64,000 bases of DNA from Lepas anatifera (lineage: Eukaryota; Arthropoda; Thecostraca; Lepadidae). Below the pieces are notes generated by a model that saw only the letters and a program-made list of their open reading frames with translations, had not been told where the DNA came from and searched no databases. Below, one piece after another: positions 1-10,733 of the stretch. The translations under genes and the position numbers were made by a program. The stretch's first letter is position 1; each line of letters starts with the position of its first letter. The stretch is from the NCBI GenBank assembly GCA_034440635.1, contig JAOTON010001673.1, forward strand, positions 58,501 through 122,500, written 5' to 3'.

Positions 1-89
1 CCGAAAGAGCGCGTTTTCCAAAACATTAATTGCCGTGTCGCCGTTGTCTCAGAATCAGTACCATCGAGTGCACTCTTCGTTTCCTTGAT

Positions 90-1340
90 CATGGCTGGGG
101 ATTCGGATGCGCGGTAGACAGCGCGCAGCTGCGCGGGGGCGTAAGTTAGCGCGCAGCGACTTTTGGAGGGATCCATCGGCGCGCAGCTAAGTTGTGGCGG
201 AAGTAGTGTCGTAACTCACCGTCTTCCGCGCTAACTTTCCGCGTCTTCTCAACAGCGCGGAAGCCTGTATGATTCTTTTAAAGTAATAAAAAGATATTGG
301 AAATGTCAGTGAAGCCAAGTTATATGACTTGCGTTCGACAAAACATGTATTTTTTTATAAAAATCGAGGCCCACAAACTCCCAACATCTCACTGGGAAAT
401 CCTCAGAAGAGACACAGGCGAAAAGAAACGTAGATCACTTCAGCTGTGCCAGTGGATCACCAGCCGTAATGCTAACTGCCCTCCAATAAACATTGTTGTT
501 CGCCCCAGGGCGTATCTCACGTTTCGTACTACTCACCGTCCCCGACCGGTCTCGTCGTGGCTGGCATGGAACGCCAGCGATAACCCAGTTCACCCTGAGA
601 ACTGTGAGCGCGAGGATTCTTTAATATCTGGTGCTGTTTCAAAGGCAGAAAGATAAGGAAATGGGTCAAATTCATAGGCGGAATGCAGAAAATGCTCTAA
701 ATGCGCTCGCCGAGCCAGGCTTCCTGGGGCCTGCCCAGCTCATCTCTCCCCCAGTGCTCCGACCAATCCAATGGCACCATAGTACGAGGCAAAAGTGTGT
801 TGCGTGAAGCCCGTGTCCTGCCCAGATAAATTGACTTGAGGTAGGCTTAATATAAAAAACGCATTCGGAGTAAGCCAAATCATATCGTTTTCTCATGTAT
901 GCCTCATTTATTTGAAAATCCCACTTATAAATTGTCGTTGATGGTGAAGGCTTTTCCCTTTATCCGATCCCAGCACTTTTATCATCACCTCACCTCCCAG
1001 CGCGAGGCCGTGTCTTCCTCTCATCCCCTCCCCTACAGTCGGCCAGGAAATCCGACACCGTACAGCAGGCTGTAACCTATGATGTGAGTTTACTACGGCC
1101 AGAAAAGCACCGTATTCTATGGGAATTTAAGCCTTAGCGTCCATCTCCTATGGTCGCCAGAGGCATTCACCGACGCCTCGGATTGCCCCAGATGGTACGC
1201 GCTAACTTACGCCGGCGCGCAACTCCGCGCGATCGCTCTGTCCTGAACATCCCTCCAAATCGCTTACGCGCAAACTTCCGCCCAAATCAGCGCGGGTGGA
1301 AGCTACGCGCAACTGGATCCCCCCAGCCCATGTCTTCCAG
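90..1340. other. Possible foldback element with GC-rich inverted arms
   Basis: Two GC-rich blocks, about 90-245 and 1185-1340, resemble each other in inverted orientation. The left block has a GGCTGGGG-like start, then GCGTAAGTTAGCGCG and a TTTGGAGGGAT word. The reverse complement of the right block shows the same words in nearly the same order. The interior (250-1180) is AT-richer and has no recognisable coding sequence. The pattern suits a foldback or terminal-inverted-repeat element of about 1.25 kb. Exact termini and a target duplication were not found, so the limits are approximate. The remaining stretch to 1567 shows nothing else. Confidence 0.4.
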
Positions 1341-1571
1341 ACAGAAAAAAACAAAGTTCACTGCTGGACTTCTTTTCCAAAATACCATGGTGCATGCTGC
1401 AATTTATTTCTGAATTTATTTAGGCTGTATGTAGATCAGACCTGTCCATAGCTGATATACGTACCAAAGGGAGGGTCAAAAAGCAACATGGGGTAGCTCT
1501 GATCTATTGGAACTTGTTTAGAAAGGGAGGGAAATCAGGGCCAATATCTGGGAAACGTAGCTTGTGCTTAA

Positions 1572-2768
1572 CCCTCGCCCGTCCGAGAGGAGCATCGATG
1601 GTCTCCATAAGGCTTTTTAAAGGGAGATACGCGAAAAATTTTATTGGCTAGATTAAAAGGTCACAAAAGTTGTTTCAGAAGTCCTATTCTCATTTTTGCG
1701 AATTCAGCCTGCAAATGCCTTAAAATTGCTCTCAAATTCAACATTTCTAGACGACTTTACCGGTACACCTCATCGATTTATATGACGTACCCACGGCTAA
1801 GGCTATCAATTTCTCTAAGAATTAGGTCATATCTATCCTAAACAGTGATGTAAAACTTTGGACTACTACAGAAAAAAATTACTAAGAAAAAACACATTCC
1901 AAAACTCTTTTGGAACAGAAATATAGGGCTTACAAGAAATCCCAATTAACCAATCAGAAGCCTAGGGGTTCTCATACCGGTGTCACGTGACCTATCTGAT
2001 GCAAAAGTTTCGTCGTCCTGGGGCTGAAGCAGAAAACGACTCATGACCCTAGGTACGAAATTGCTGAAGACTTGAGTAATTATGTTTTTTTCCGTTTCTA
2101 GGGCAAACTAATTCATTTTGTAGTTTTTAAAGGCTTTTTAAAATTAATTCAAATACAACTACAGGAAAACAGACATTTTTATTTAAAAAAACATTATTTT
2201 TCAACTTTAAATAGTTTTCGAAAAGTAAGTGATGGGTCAAGGTTTCAGCATTTTATCGGAACTGTTAACCTATCTCGATAATAAGTGTGTGGCCTCCCAA
2301 AATTTTGCCGAAGATATAAAAATAATTGACAGTTGCGTAATCAGGATTTTTCAAATAGCAAGAAACCACAAGAATAATTTTTTCGCGTATCTCCCTTTAA
2401 GGAAAGCGGATAAACGGCGACGCTGCGCCGCCGTATCTTTCATATCTCTTCCTTGATCAATTCCGCATCTTTAAAAAATCAAGTTTGGTCATGTTAGGTC
2501 AGGTCATCAGGCCAAGGCAAGTGACTTCATGTAAAAAATTAGTATTGTATTTATGCAATAAGTAAAGTAAAGTTAAGTTACTTGTAAGTAGGAGCACGTT
2601 TACCCTAGAAATCCGAAACTTAAAAACCATTATGGGCCTAACGGGTGCTGCAACATATATTCCAGGTTTTATGAAATCGTTGATGTGCCTAGTTTCATTT
2701 ACGGGCGACCTCTTCAATGGAAATCCATGGTAAAAACGGTAAAATAGCTATATTTTGGCTCATATTGC
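1572..2768. mobile_element. TTAA-flanked CCCTCGCCC element, interrupted
   Basis: The TTAA at 1568-1571 is followed by CCCTCGCCCGTCC. A very similar TTAACCCTCGTCC start recurs at 2769 and a looser TTAACCCCCGCCCC at 13073. After about 45 bases the element is split by the 776-bp TTAA element at 1621-2396. Sequence resuming at 2401 carries a GCGGCG-type hairpin and then AGGTCA-rich DNA, as in the other TTAA elements of the window. TTAA flanks with CCC-starting ends are typical of piggyBac-like elements. No matching right terminus was found, so the right limit is arbitrary. Confidence 0.4.
1621..2396 (+). mobile_element. piggyBac-like MITE, AGGGAGATACGCG family, copy 1
   Basis: A 776-bp non-autonomous DNA element bounded by TTAA at 1617-1620 and 2397-2400. 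Its terminal inverted repeats read AGGGAGATACGCGAAAAA at the left and the reverse complement at the right. A second copy of nearly equal length (779 bp) lies in inverted orientation at 28693-29471. It contains no transposase-sized open frame, so it would have to be moved in trans. TTAA target duplication is the hallmark of the piggyBac superfamily, though a few other superfamilies also use TTAA. It sits inside an older TTAA element. Confidence 0.85.
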
Positions 2769-3269
2769 TTAACCCTCGTCCTTCAGGGGGCCGATTCGAC
2801 GCCCCTCGTTATTTTTCGCGATGACACAAAAAGTTTCGGTTAGCCCAATGCTGCGTGGAAATTGTATAACAAAATTACTTTGACGTATCTTGACCAAATT
2901 TTAAGTAAATGGCATGTCGGGTCACCGAGTTCTGACGTCATTTCTATGCCCATGTAAGGCAATTTTGGTTCTAAAAATAAAACTGAAAAACCGGGCGTTC
3001 CTCGGCTTCTAGAAGAGCTAGATCCGGTTTCTAAACAGGATTCGAAGGCTCCTGAAAAGGCAATTTGGAATACGCCATCTATTTTGAGGTCAAGTCCATA
3101 ACGAAGGCACCAGGGGTCTCCAAAGGTCAACAAAGGTTACCGTTTTAGAAGCTCTTGTTGGCTATACTCATGGACGGGACAAGATGCAGCAATGAATTTG
3201 GTATCATAGTGACGAGCGTCACACAAGGATTCGATGGTATGCGACCTCACTTCGACCTTGACCTAAGGT

Positions 3270-4010
3270 TATGTTAGGTGGTCTAAGGCCAAGGTCACGG
3301 TCTGGCTGCACTATGACCGATAATTTTTATATTTTCTACACGATTGTGATGAAGGGCTGTGTCCGAATATATAATCTTCAGTCTTTTTTACATTTCCGGA
3401 TTCGAGAGGACAGGCCACCTTATCAACTTATCATCACCTTATCAAAATGGGAGCTTGATCTCAATTCAGTGATAAGTTATGGACAAAACAATCACTGTAT
3501 GCTCCTGTGACCTGACGTGTCCTTTGAGAGGTCAAATGGTCAAAAATCAACTTTAAGGTCAATATCTTGGTAAGAGTACACGGTTTGAGAATTTTCAGTT
3601 TTATCTATCCAGTATTTACTGAAAACGAGACCTTTCAATTTTTCACCATAGACTTATAATATGGTGACCAAAAAATTGACCCCATCTTAGGTCAATGATA
3701 TCAAAATTCCGAGGTAGCAGATTTGTAGACCCTAATGACCCCATCATATTCTGAAAGTTTCAAATTGATCGGTGAGCAGGTGTTCCTCAGGCGCCGCTTC
3801 AAACTTGTGATTTTAGGTTTTGAGGTCGGGCCACTTGACCGTGGATAGCTCCTTGACCTAACAAAACTTGACCTAGAAAATTCCGAGGCGTAAAATTGAT
3901 CAGGGATAAGGTACTGTAAGTTTCGTTGCTCTGCGTCTCTTCGTCTTTGCCTTATCCGGGGAAAACCAGGAGGGGAGGGGGCGAATTTCGCCTCCCCAGC
4001 GGGGCGCGTG
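3270..4010 (+). mobile_element. TTAA element, CACGCGCCC family, partial copy
   Basis: The right end (GGGGCGCGTG then TTAA at 4011-4014) and the preceding 700 bases closely match the interior and right end of the complete element at 4209-5218. Shared segments include the AAACAATCACTGTATGCTCC word, the CCATAGACTTATAAT word and the run from GGGATAAGGTACTG to the terminus. The left end is not recognisable. Upstream, at 2773, a different TTAA-flanked CCCTCGTCC terminus begins. This copy is therefore truncated or chimeric. The interior is rich in AGGTCA and TGACCT. Confidence 0.6.
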
Positions 4011-4208
4011 TTAAAGCATCCGCGCAGGAACTATTTTGAACTTGTGGGAAAGGGTCTTCGACTTCGGTGGGGCCGAAGGTAACTCGGCTTATCGTTTGAT
4101 TTGTTGCTGAAAACACGGTACGGGAACGGCTGGAAAATGTGAGCACTGCCCCCATATTCCGAAAGTTTTTTACCACGGTTTTTGGGCGCATCTCTTAAAG
4201 TATGTTAA

Positions 4209-5218
4209 CACGCGCCCCGCTGGGGCCCCTGGCATGACGCACCCCGCTGGGGGCGGGGGAGAATTTTGCCCCCCTCCGTATCTCATTTCCCAGGAAAGCT
4301 AAAGAAATTACGGACGGCGTTTGAAAGCTCTTGACGAGACGAAGAGAAATTATAAGAAGTAATTTTATGTCAGGTCAATATTGAGGTCAGCATAGGTCAA
4401 ATAAGGTCCCATAGGCTTACAACAGGGCAGTGTACATTTCCCCCTCTAGATTTTTTCTCAGCGGAGCTAGAGCACATATTTATGTATCATTGGATTCCTC
4501 TGATTTTGGCGAATCGAATGATGTATAATATGACCTTCCTAGGTCAAACTGTGAAAATGACCTGACATCGAGCTAGGTCAAAGTCACAGGGTGACCTGTA
4601 TGGTCATATTGCATATCAATCGACTCCTCGTGACAATACAAGCACAATTAAAGCAAAATGTGAGCTTTATCTCAATTAAGTGAGAAGTTATTGGCAAAAC
4701 AATCACTGTATGCTCCTGTGACCTGACTTGACCTTTGAGAGGTCAGATGGTCCAAAACTTAGCTTTATGGTCAAGATTGTGTTACTAATACACCGTTTGA
4801 GCATTTTCAGCTTTATCTATCCCGGATTTACCAAAAACGAGCCCTTTTTATTTTTCTCCATAGACTTATAATGGGGTGACCAAAAATTGACCCCACCTTC
4901 AGTCAACAATATCAAAATCGCGAGATAGCCGATTTGTAGACCCTAATAGCCTCATCATATTGTGAGAGTTTCAAACTGATCGGTTGGCTGATGCTCCTTA
5001 GGTGCCACATCAAACTCGTAATTTTAGGTTTTGAGGTCGGGTCGCTTGACCTTGGATAGCTCCTTGACCTGATATGACCTGCCCTAAAAAGTTTGGTGAG
5101 ATGCGTAGAATTGATCAGGGATAAGGTACTGAAGTTTCGTTGCTCTGCGTCTCTTGGTGTTTGCGTTATCCGGGGAAAACCAGGAGGGGGCGAATTTCGA
5201 CCCCCAGCAGGGCGCGTG
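4209..5218 (+). mobile_element. piggyBac-like MITE, CACGCGCCC family, complete copy
   Basis: A 1,010-bp element between TTAA at 4205-4208 and TTAA at 5219-5222. The left terminus begins CACGCGCCCCGCTGGGG and the right terminus, reverse complemented, begins CACGCGCCCTGCTGGGGG. Subterminal parts carry GC-rich hairpins, and the interior is AT-rich with many AGGTCA/TGACCT hexamers (for example AGGTCA at 4372, 4384 and 4394 in the same orientation). No open frame resembles a transposase. Copies lie just upstream (partial) and at about 8343-9398 (inverted). Confidence 0.8.
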
Positions 5219-5222
5219 TTAA

Positions 5223-6413
5223 GTCACTGGCGGATCCAGGGGATGGCATTTGGGCCATACTCACCCCAAACGCTCAAACCAGGGGGCCAAACTATTTTTG
5301 ATCCAAGGGGGAACAGTGTGGAGTGCTAATAAAACAAGAAAGAAGTCATTAGAGATGTTTCGACAAAAGTGTTAGCCAGTTAGGTAAGGGCTTTTTATGA
5401 GGCGTTCTGTGCAAATCACCTTTGCAGGCGTCGAAAGAGTGTGGGAGAATTTTGTGGGAGGGTTGTTCACTTTAATGTCGCAGAACAAAGGTGTAAGGAC
5501 AAAAGTGTAAGGTTTTTACCCCTGTTTACGTTTTTCATCCCCTAACACTGCCAGTAAAATGTTATGGGTTGTCTAGGAAAAAGCACCCCTAAAGATTTTC
5601 ACAAAGTTACACCCCTGTTTGATATTCAAGCAAAGCGTTTGACTTTCTCTGCTGTAATATTCAATTCTAAAGAAGTCAAGGTTCTTTAATTGCTTGCTTA
5701 ACGTGGCATGTCGATTGTTTTCGAGCTCTTAGGCTGTTGATTATGCGAATCTGATGAGATGATTAGGGAATGTTTCAATATCATTGACAGTTCTCTAGTC
5801 AGGATTCCTCGCCAACTATACTGGACTGGGGAAAATTGGTTGACCCTCTACCAACAACCAAGTATTTTTATGTACCTATCATATTTTATATTCTGGCACG
5901 GAAAATCCAAAATCAAAATACAGGCAACAGAGGCATGGGCCCATGAAATCATTTCCTAATTATTCGCTGAGTTAAGTTACGGCAATGTGAGTAATTTCAC
6001 TGTACTTTTCTCGCCCTAGTGGGGGTTTTCCAACGGTGCCGGAAAACAGCGGCGCAAAGCGTACTTGGCATCTCTTATCTTTCACCAAATTAAGTTGGTC
6101 GAAAAATGGTTCTATTTCTGAAGATACCTACGGCTTAAAAGGACTTCTTTTATTGAAATGGTAGTATCACTCGGTTTGTTGAAATAAAAGGAATTGAATG
6201 ACGTTTGAATATTCGCTCCAAGTTAACCCAGTCAGGCGCTAGATTAGAAAAACATATTCTCAAAACTTTCACTCCCTTGACTCGTCATGACCTCAGTATT
6301 AACCTAAGCAAAAAAAGTTACTCACATATTATCCTCATAATTTTTCGTGGGCTATTCAGCGCTTTCGCGTGTTTTTTTTTGCTTCGAGGAGCCGAGTTCT
6401 AGGGGGTATTCAA
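5223..6413. other. Unassigned stretch with terminal-repeat remnants
   Basis: Immediately after the TTAA at 5219, CACTGGCGGATCCAGGGG resembles hAT-like termini seen elsewhere in the window. Near 5574-5610, GATTTTCACAAAGTTACACC ends in CCTG and matches a block at 60278-60307, suggesting a shared transposon end. No coding sequence is recognised. The sequence from 5620 to 6400 is AT-rich and featureless to my reading. Confidence 0.35.
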
Positions 6414-7256
6414 CACGCGCATTGACAGTGGCAGGTACCCGCCCCCATGGGTTTTTCGGAGATAGAATAAAAATGGCGGCGCGCAGCGCCGCCATACAAC
6501 TTGGTATAGCTTGTGCCTGATCATGTTTTACAACTTTATTCAAAATTTTCAAGTTAGGTCATCTCAGCTCAGGTCACCAGTTCAGGTCAGGTGACCTCAC
6601 CTCAAAAAAGTTTAGGATAGCATAAGTCAGAACTCAGAACAATGTAAACTTATCCGATTGAAACTCGTATCACATAATGACTCCAACATATTCTTTAAAA
6701 TATATTCCGGTATTTTCGATATCAATGACCTAAAGTCGAGTACGAGCCATGACCTCTCCAATGGAAATGCACGGGAAAATGGTTTAAACAGAATAACTTA
6801 GTAATAAATGGTGACAAGACCTTTTATTATCATGCCATTAGGTTTGTCCCATCCTTGCAGCTCTAATGATATGCATTTAACCTAATTTGACCTTGACCTG
6901 AAGTCAGTTCAAATTCTAGGTTTGACCTGATTTGACCTAGCAATATGATATTGCAGATCATGCGATTCGGCTTGCTGCGAGGATTCCAATGGCCTACTTT
7001 TTCGCTCTAACCTTACCAGCTCAGATGTAATGACTGAAAATCTTTATTTACATTTTGTCTGTATGTTGACATGTTTCGACCTCTAGTGACCTAGAATGTG
7101 ACCTGAAAAAAGGTTGAATTTTTTCGGTAGAGGCTTGGATGTACTCTCCAACGCCGTTTACTTTTTCGCTATCTAGCGTGGTTCTCGTGATCTTAGGGGG
7201 GCGGCGGGTACCCCCTGTCAATGCGGAAGTGACTCAGACCTCTGTCAATGCGCGTG
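6414..7256 (+). mobile_element. piggyBac-like MITE, CACGCGCATTGAC family, copy 1
   Basis: An 843-bp element. The left end reads CACGCGCATTGACAGTGGC, preceded by TCAA where TTAA is expected, so the left target copy has probably mutated. The right end reads GTCAATGCGCGTG, followed by TTAA at 7257-7260. Inside the ends are a GGTACCCGCCCCCATGGG segment, a GGCGGCGCGCAGCGCC hairpin and AGGTCA-dense DNA. The complete relative at 54437-55256 has the same organisation and orientation. No transposase is encoded. Confidence 0.85.
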
Positions 7257-7260
7257 TTAA

Positions 7261-8338
7261 ACACTCCCCCCCACCAGTGTGCCAGAAACTGGTTTTGCGC
7301 CACGATGCCGAGTGTACAATTCATATTTGGAAATATAGTCGGCGAGTGGAATATTCAAGTAATGTTTTGAGAGTCAATTAAAACCCTACTACATCCCTCA
7401 CTTATTTACGGTATAGAAATGAATTTTCCACGAAAATTGTTTTTAGTTCCATACTTTTGATGAGTTCATAAACACCAGGGCTATTGAATTCGGCTGAAAA
7501 AGCAACACTTGAAAATTGAGTGGGAAGTGGGAAAATAAGTAAAATAATAACACACAGAATCGAGTGAAAAATCCAACTTGTTCAGTTGCGGCTCCCCACC
7601 CAGCGCCCTGGGATTTGGAAGTGGGCGAAGGTGGATCTGAGGCACAATGGGGCGGGTATTTATAATTGTTGTAGGCAACTGAAGCTCCTAACTGCGAATA
7701 GAACGCTTAGAAATCAAATCACAAGATTCAATGGAAATGTGTATCTTCCGTAGCGTCTTCCTACAAATTGCCGTGTTGCAGGTATTATTTTACTTTCTTC
7801 ATACGAGCGCCAGGTGATCAGAAATTTTATTCACGCGAACAGGAGACACCTAATAAAAAGGGTATCTTGAATTAAAAGGACTTCGTTCAGGCGGCACCAT
7901 GCGTGGCTAGTATTTTTCCACTCCCCACATATTAAAAAAAAATTCCGTTCGAGCTGAGCGTGATCGGGAGTAAGTAGCTGTAAAAAGTGAAACGAACCTT
8001 TTTGTAATAGATTCTTCTCAGGAAAAAAAATTATATGCAATTTGAAAATGAGTGTTGATATCCTGAGCGTCGCCACCTGCAAAAAATGAGGGGGCCAGCC
8101 AAATTTCAACCTCATGCGAGCAAGAGATTTACCACGTTAGGATTAAAAGCTTTTCGAATCTGGGCTCCTCGTTGCGTTCCGCACCGGCTGGTTATAAAAC
8201 ATCCGATATTCTCCCATTTTCTCCCCATTAGGATTTTTTACCAAAAAAGGGCCAGATGCCGGGTGGAATAAGAGGAAATGTAGTTTCAATCTAGCTTCCT
8301 TAGTCAAAGCTCAGTATTCCTAGGTCCGCGCCCGTTGT
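7261..8338. other. Unassigned AT-rich stretch
   Basis: I see no gene, RNA or terminal repeat that can be supported. The short open frames on both strands have no recognisable domain, and their base use does not differ from surrounding transposon-derived DNA. Confidence 0.5.
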
Positions 8339-8342
8339 TTAA

Positions 8343-9398
8343 TGTATGCGTGACTTGATACGAGCAACATGTGCCTGCTCTGGGCTCGCCCTGGGCCAGC
8401 CTTTCCCTGGCCGAAATTCGCCCCCTCCTGGTTTTCCCCAGATAGCTCAAAAACGAAAAGACACAGAACAACGAAACTTAAAGTACCTTATTTCTGATCA
8501 ATTTCACACATCTGACCAAATTTTTAGCTAAGGTCATGTCCGGTCAAGGATCTATTCAGGGTCAAGTGACCCGACCTCAAAACCTAGAATTACGAGTTTG
8601 AAGCAGCGCCCAGGGAACATTAGCAAACCGATCAGTTTGAAACTTCCACGATATGATAAGGTCATTAGGGTCTACAAATCTGCTATCTCGGAATTTTGAT
8701 ATTGTTGACCTAAGGTGGGGTCAATTTTTTGGTCACCCCATTATAAGTCAAGGGTGAAAAATAGAATGGGCTTGTTTTCAATAAATACTGGATAGATAAG
8801 GCTGACAATCCACAAACAGTCTATTCTTACCACGATCTTGACCATAAAGTTGAGCTTTTGAGCATCTGACCTCTCAAAGGTCATATCAGGTCACGGGAAC
8901 AGAGTGATTGTTTTGCCAATAACTTCTCACTGAATTGAGATAAAGCTCCCATTTTGCTTGCATTGTGCTTATATTGTCACGGGGAGTCGATTGATATGCA
9001 ACATGACCATACCAGGTCACTCTGTAACCCTGACCTAGCACGAGGTCAGGTCATTTTTACTATTTGACCTAGCAAGGTCCTATTATACATCATTCGATTC
9101 GCCGCGATGAGAGGAATCCAATGATGCATAAATATTTGCTCTAGCTTCCCTTAGGGCAGATCTAGAGAGGAAAACGTACGCTGCTCTGTTGTAAGCCTAT
9201 GGAGCCTTTCTTTGACCTATGCTGACCTCAATATTGACCTGACATACAAAGTATTCTTATAAATCTCTTCGTCTTGTCAAGAGCTTTCGAATGCTGCCCG
9301 TAATTTTCCTTTAGCTTTCGTGGGGAACGAGATACGGAGGGGGCGAAAAACGCCCCCCAGCGGGGCGCGTCATACAAGGCACCCCAGCGGGGCGCGTG
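8343..9398 (-). mobile_element. TTAA element, CACGCGCCC family, inverted copy
   Basis: This roughly 1.05-kb segment is the reverse complement of the 4209-5218 type. It runs from GAAATTCGCCCCCTCCTGG near 8412, through the CATTATAAGTC and AACTTCTCACTGAATTGAG words, to GGGGCGCGTG followed by TTAA at 9399-9402. The right end contains a small internal duplication of the GGGGCGCGT terminus (9363 and 9390). The left terminus is diverged and lies near a TTAA at 8339, so that limit is uncertain. The interior again carries many AGGTCA/TGACCT hexamers. Confidence 0.7.
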
Positions 9399-9402
9399 TT
9401 AA

Positions 9403-10489
9403 AGTCAATTGCTGTATCGTAATGAGACTGAAAAGTAACTCCAAATAAGCCGTTAACCATTCTTTGACCTAAGTCATAGGATTTCAAGATATCTTTAAAT
9501 AATATTGCTTATTTCTTGCTGGGTCTTAACAGCGAAAAGTCAAGAAAGACAGCTAAGCGATGAGGAACTCCCATGATGCCGAACAGCGTCGCTGCACCGT
9601 TCAAAAGGGAGTAGAATGGTAACGTCGATTTGAAGACCTATTTAGGCACAAGGGCGTAAAAGACAGATATTTCTTGTATCATGAATAATAATTCACTCAT
9701 TATTTTCATTTTTAAAAAAATGTGGCAAAAAGTGGCAAAAACTGGCAAAAACTAGTTTATGCCAGCCGGTTTTAACCATGGTAAATACCGGTAAAAACTA
9801 CCCAGTGGCAAAAACCTGCCAACCCTGGCCCTCAAGGGCTGAATGGTGCCCCGGGCGCGTCACTGCCAATCTTTACTTACCGGACGAAAAGGTGTCACTA
9901 TGGAGCTGTACCATCATAACTCACGGTATGGTTAATGCCAGTGACGACGGAATGTCCGAACTTAAGAGGGGCACCATGGACTTTTCAATCAATTTATTTC
10001 CCGTCAACGCCATAGGGAATGTTAACCCGTATACTTACAGGGGGGGTGTTGCAACCCCCTCAGGTTTTTCAAGAATTGAAAACGAGCTTCTTAAGTTAGA
10101 GTCTTGAAATGTTGTATAGCCTCCGATGCATTCATTGCGGACATCTTGTAAATAATTTTTCCTACCCTTCAAGGTCACGGAGTTATGACCTCAAGAGTGG
10201 AGGCATGTTGGGGTCATTTGGGCGCCTGTACCCGCTTTCACGTGAATGCTTCAGACTCTTATCGTTCTTTTGCATCATTTGCTCATGAACTGTCCCAGAA
10301 TATTTTCTTCCAGACTTTGAAGTTCATTTTCATCATGTTAGACCTATTATGACCTTTTTTGACATTCAATGACCTTTATTTGACCTTGCGTGACGTCAGT
10401 CAAAACTCTGTGTCGAATAACGACTTCAGATGCGTGTTTCAATTTGGTATTTCTAAATGAGATGAACACCGAATTATTTGACTTGCGTC
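9403..10489. other. AGGTCA-rich transposon-derived stretch
   Basis: A TTAA at 10022-10025 is followed by CCCGTATACTTACAGG and then a perfect stem, GGGGG-TGTTGCA-CCCCC, the layout of the other TTAA termini here. No matching right end is identified. TGACCT hexamers recur at 10350-10520. The sequence from 9403 to 10020 has no supported feature beyond the short repeat GTGGCAAAAA near 9720-9810. Confidence 0.4.
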
Positions 10490-10733
10490 CGATACGGGCT
10501 TAACCTTTTTCGACCTGTGACCTTTTTTACATTGAAAGGGGGTAAGCAATAACAATTGAAGAAACAAACTTACTTGGAGTAAATGATGCAGAATGGTTTA
10601 TGAAGTCAATTTGAATGATATGGACACCAAACTAGTTGGTTTGCATATTACATGGACTTGAACTTTTTCGAAATTTGACCTTATTTGACCTTGAAGGGGG
10701 TGAAAGCAATAACACATGAAGAAGCAGGCACTT
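10490..10733. repeat. About 150-bp tandem repeat, interrupted at 10733
   Basis: Two successive units share the order: pyrimidine-rich ACTTTTTCGA, one or more TGACCTT words, GAAGGGGGT, GCAATAACA, GAAGAA, then GTAAATGATGCAGAATGG. A further unit continues at 12545 after the CCCTAGTA element. Comparing the units shows where that element landed. Confidence 0.6.
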
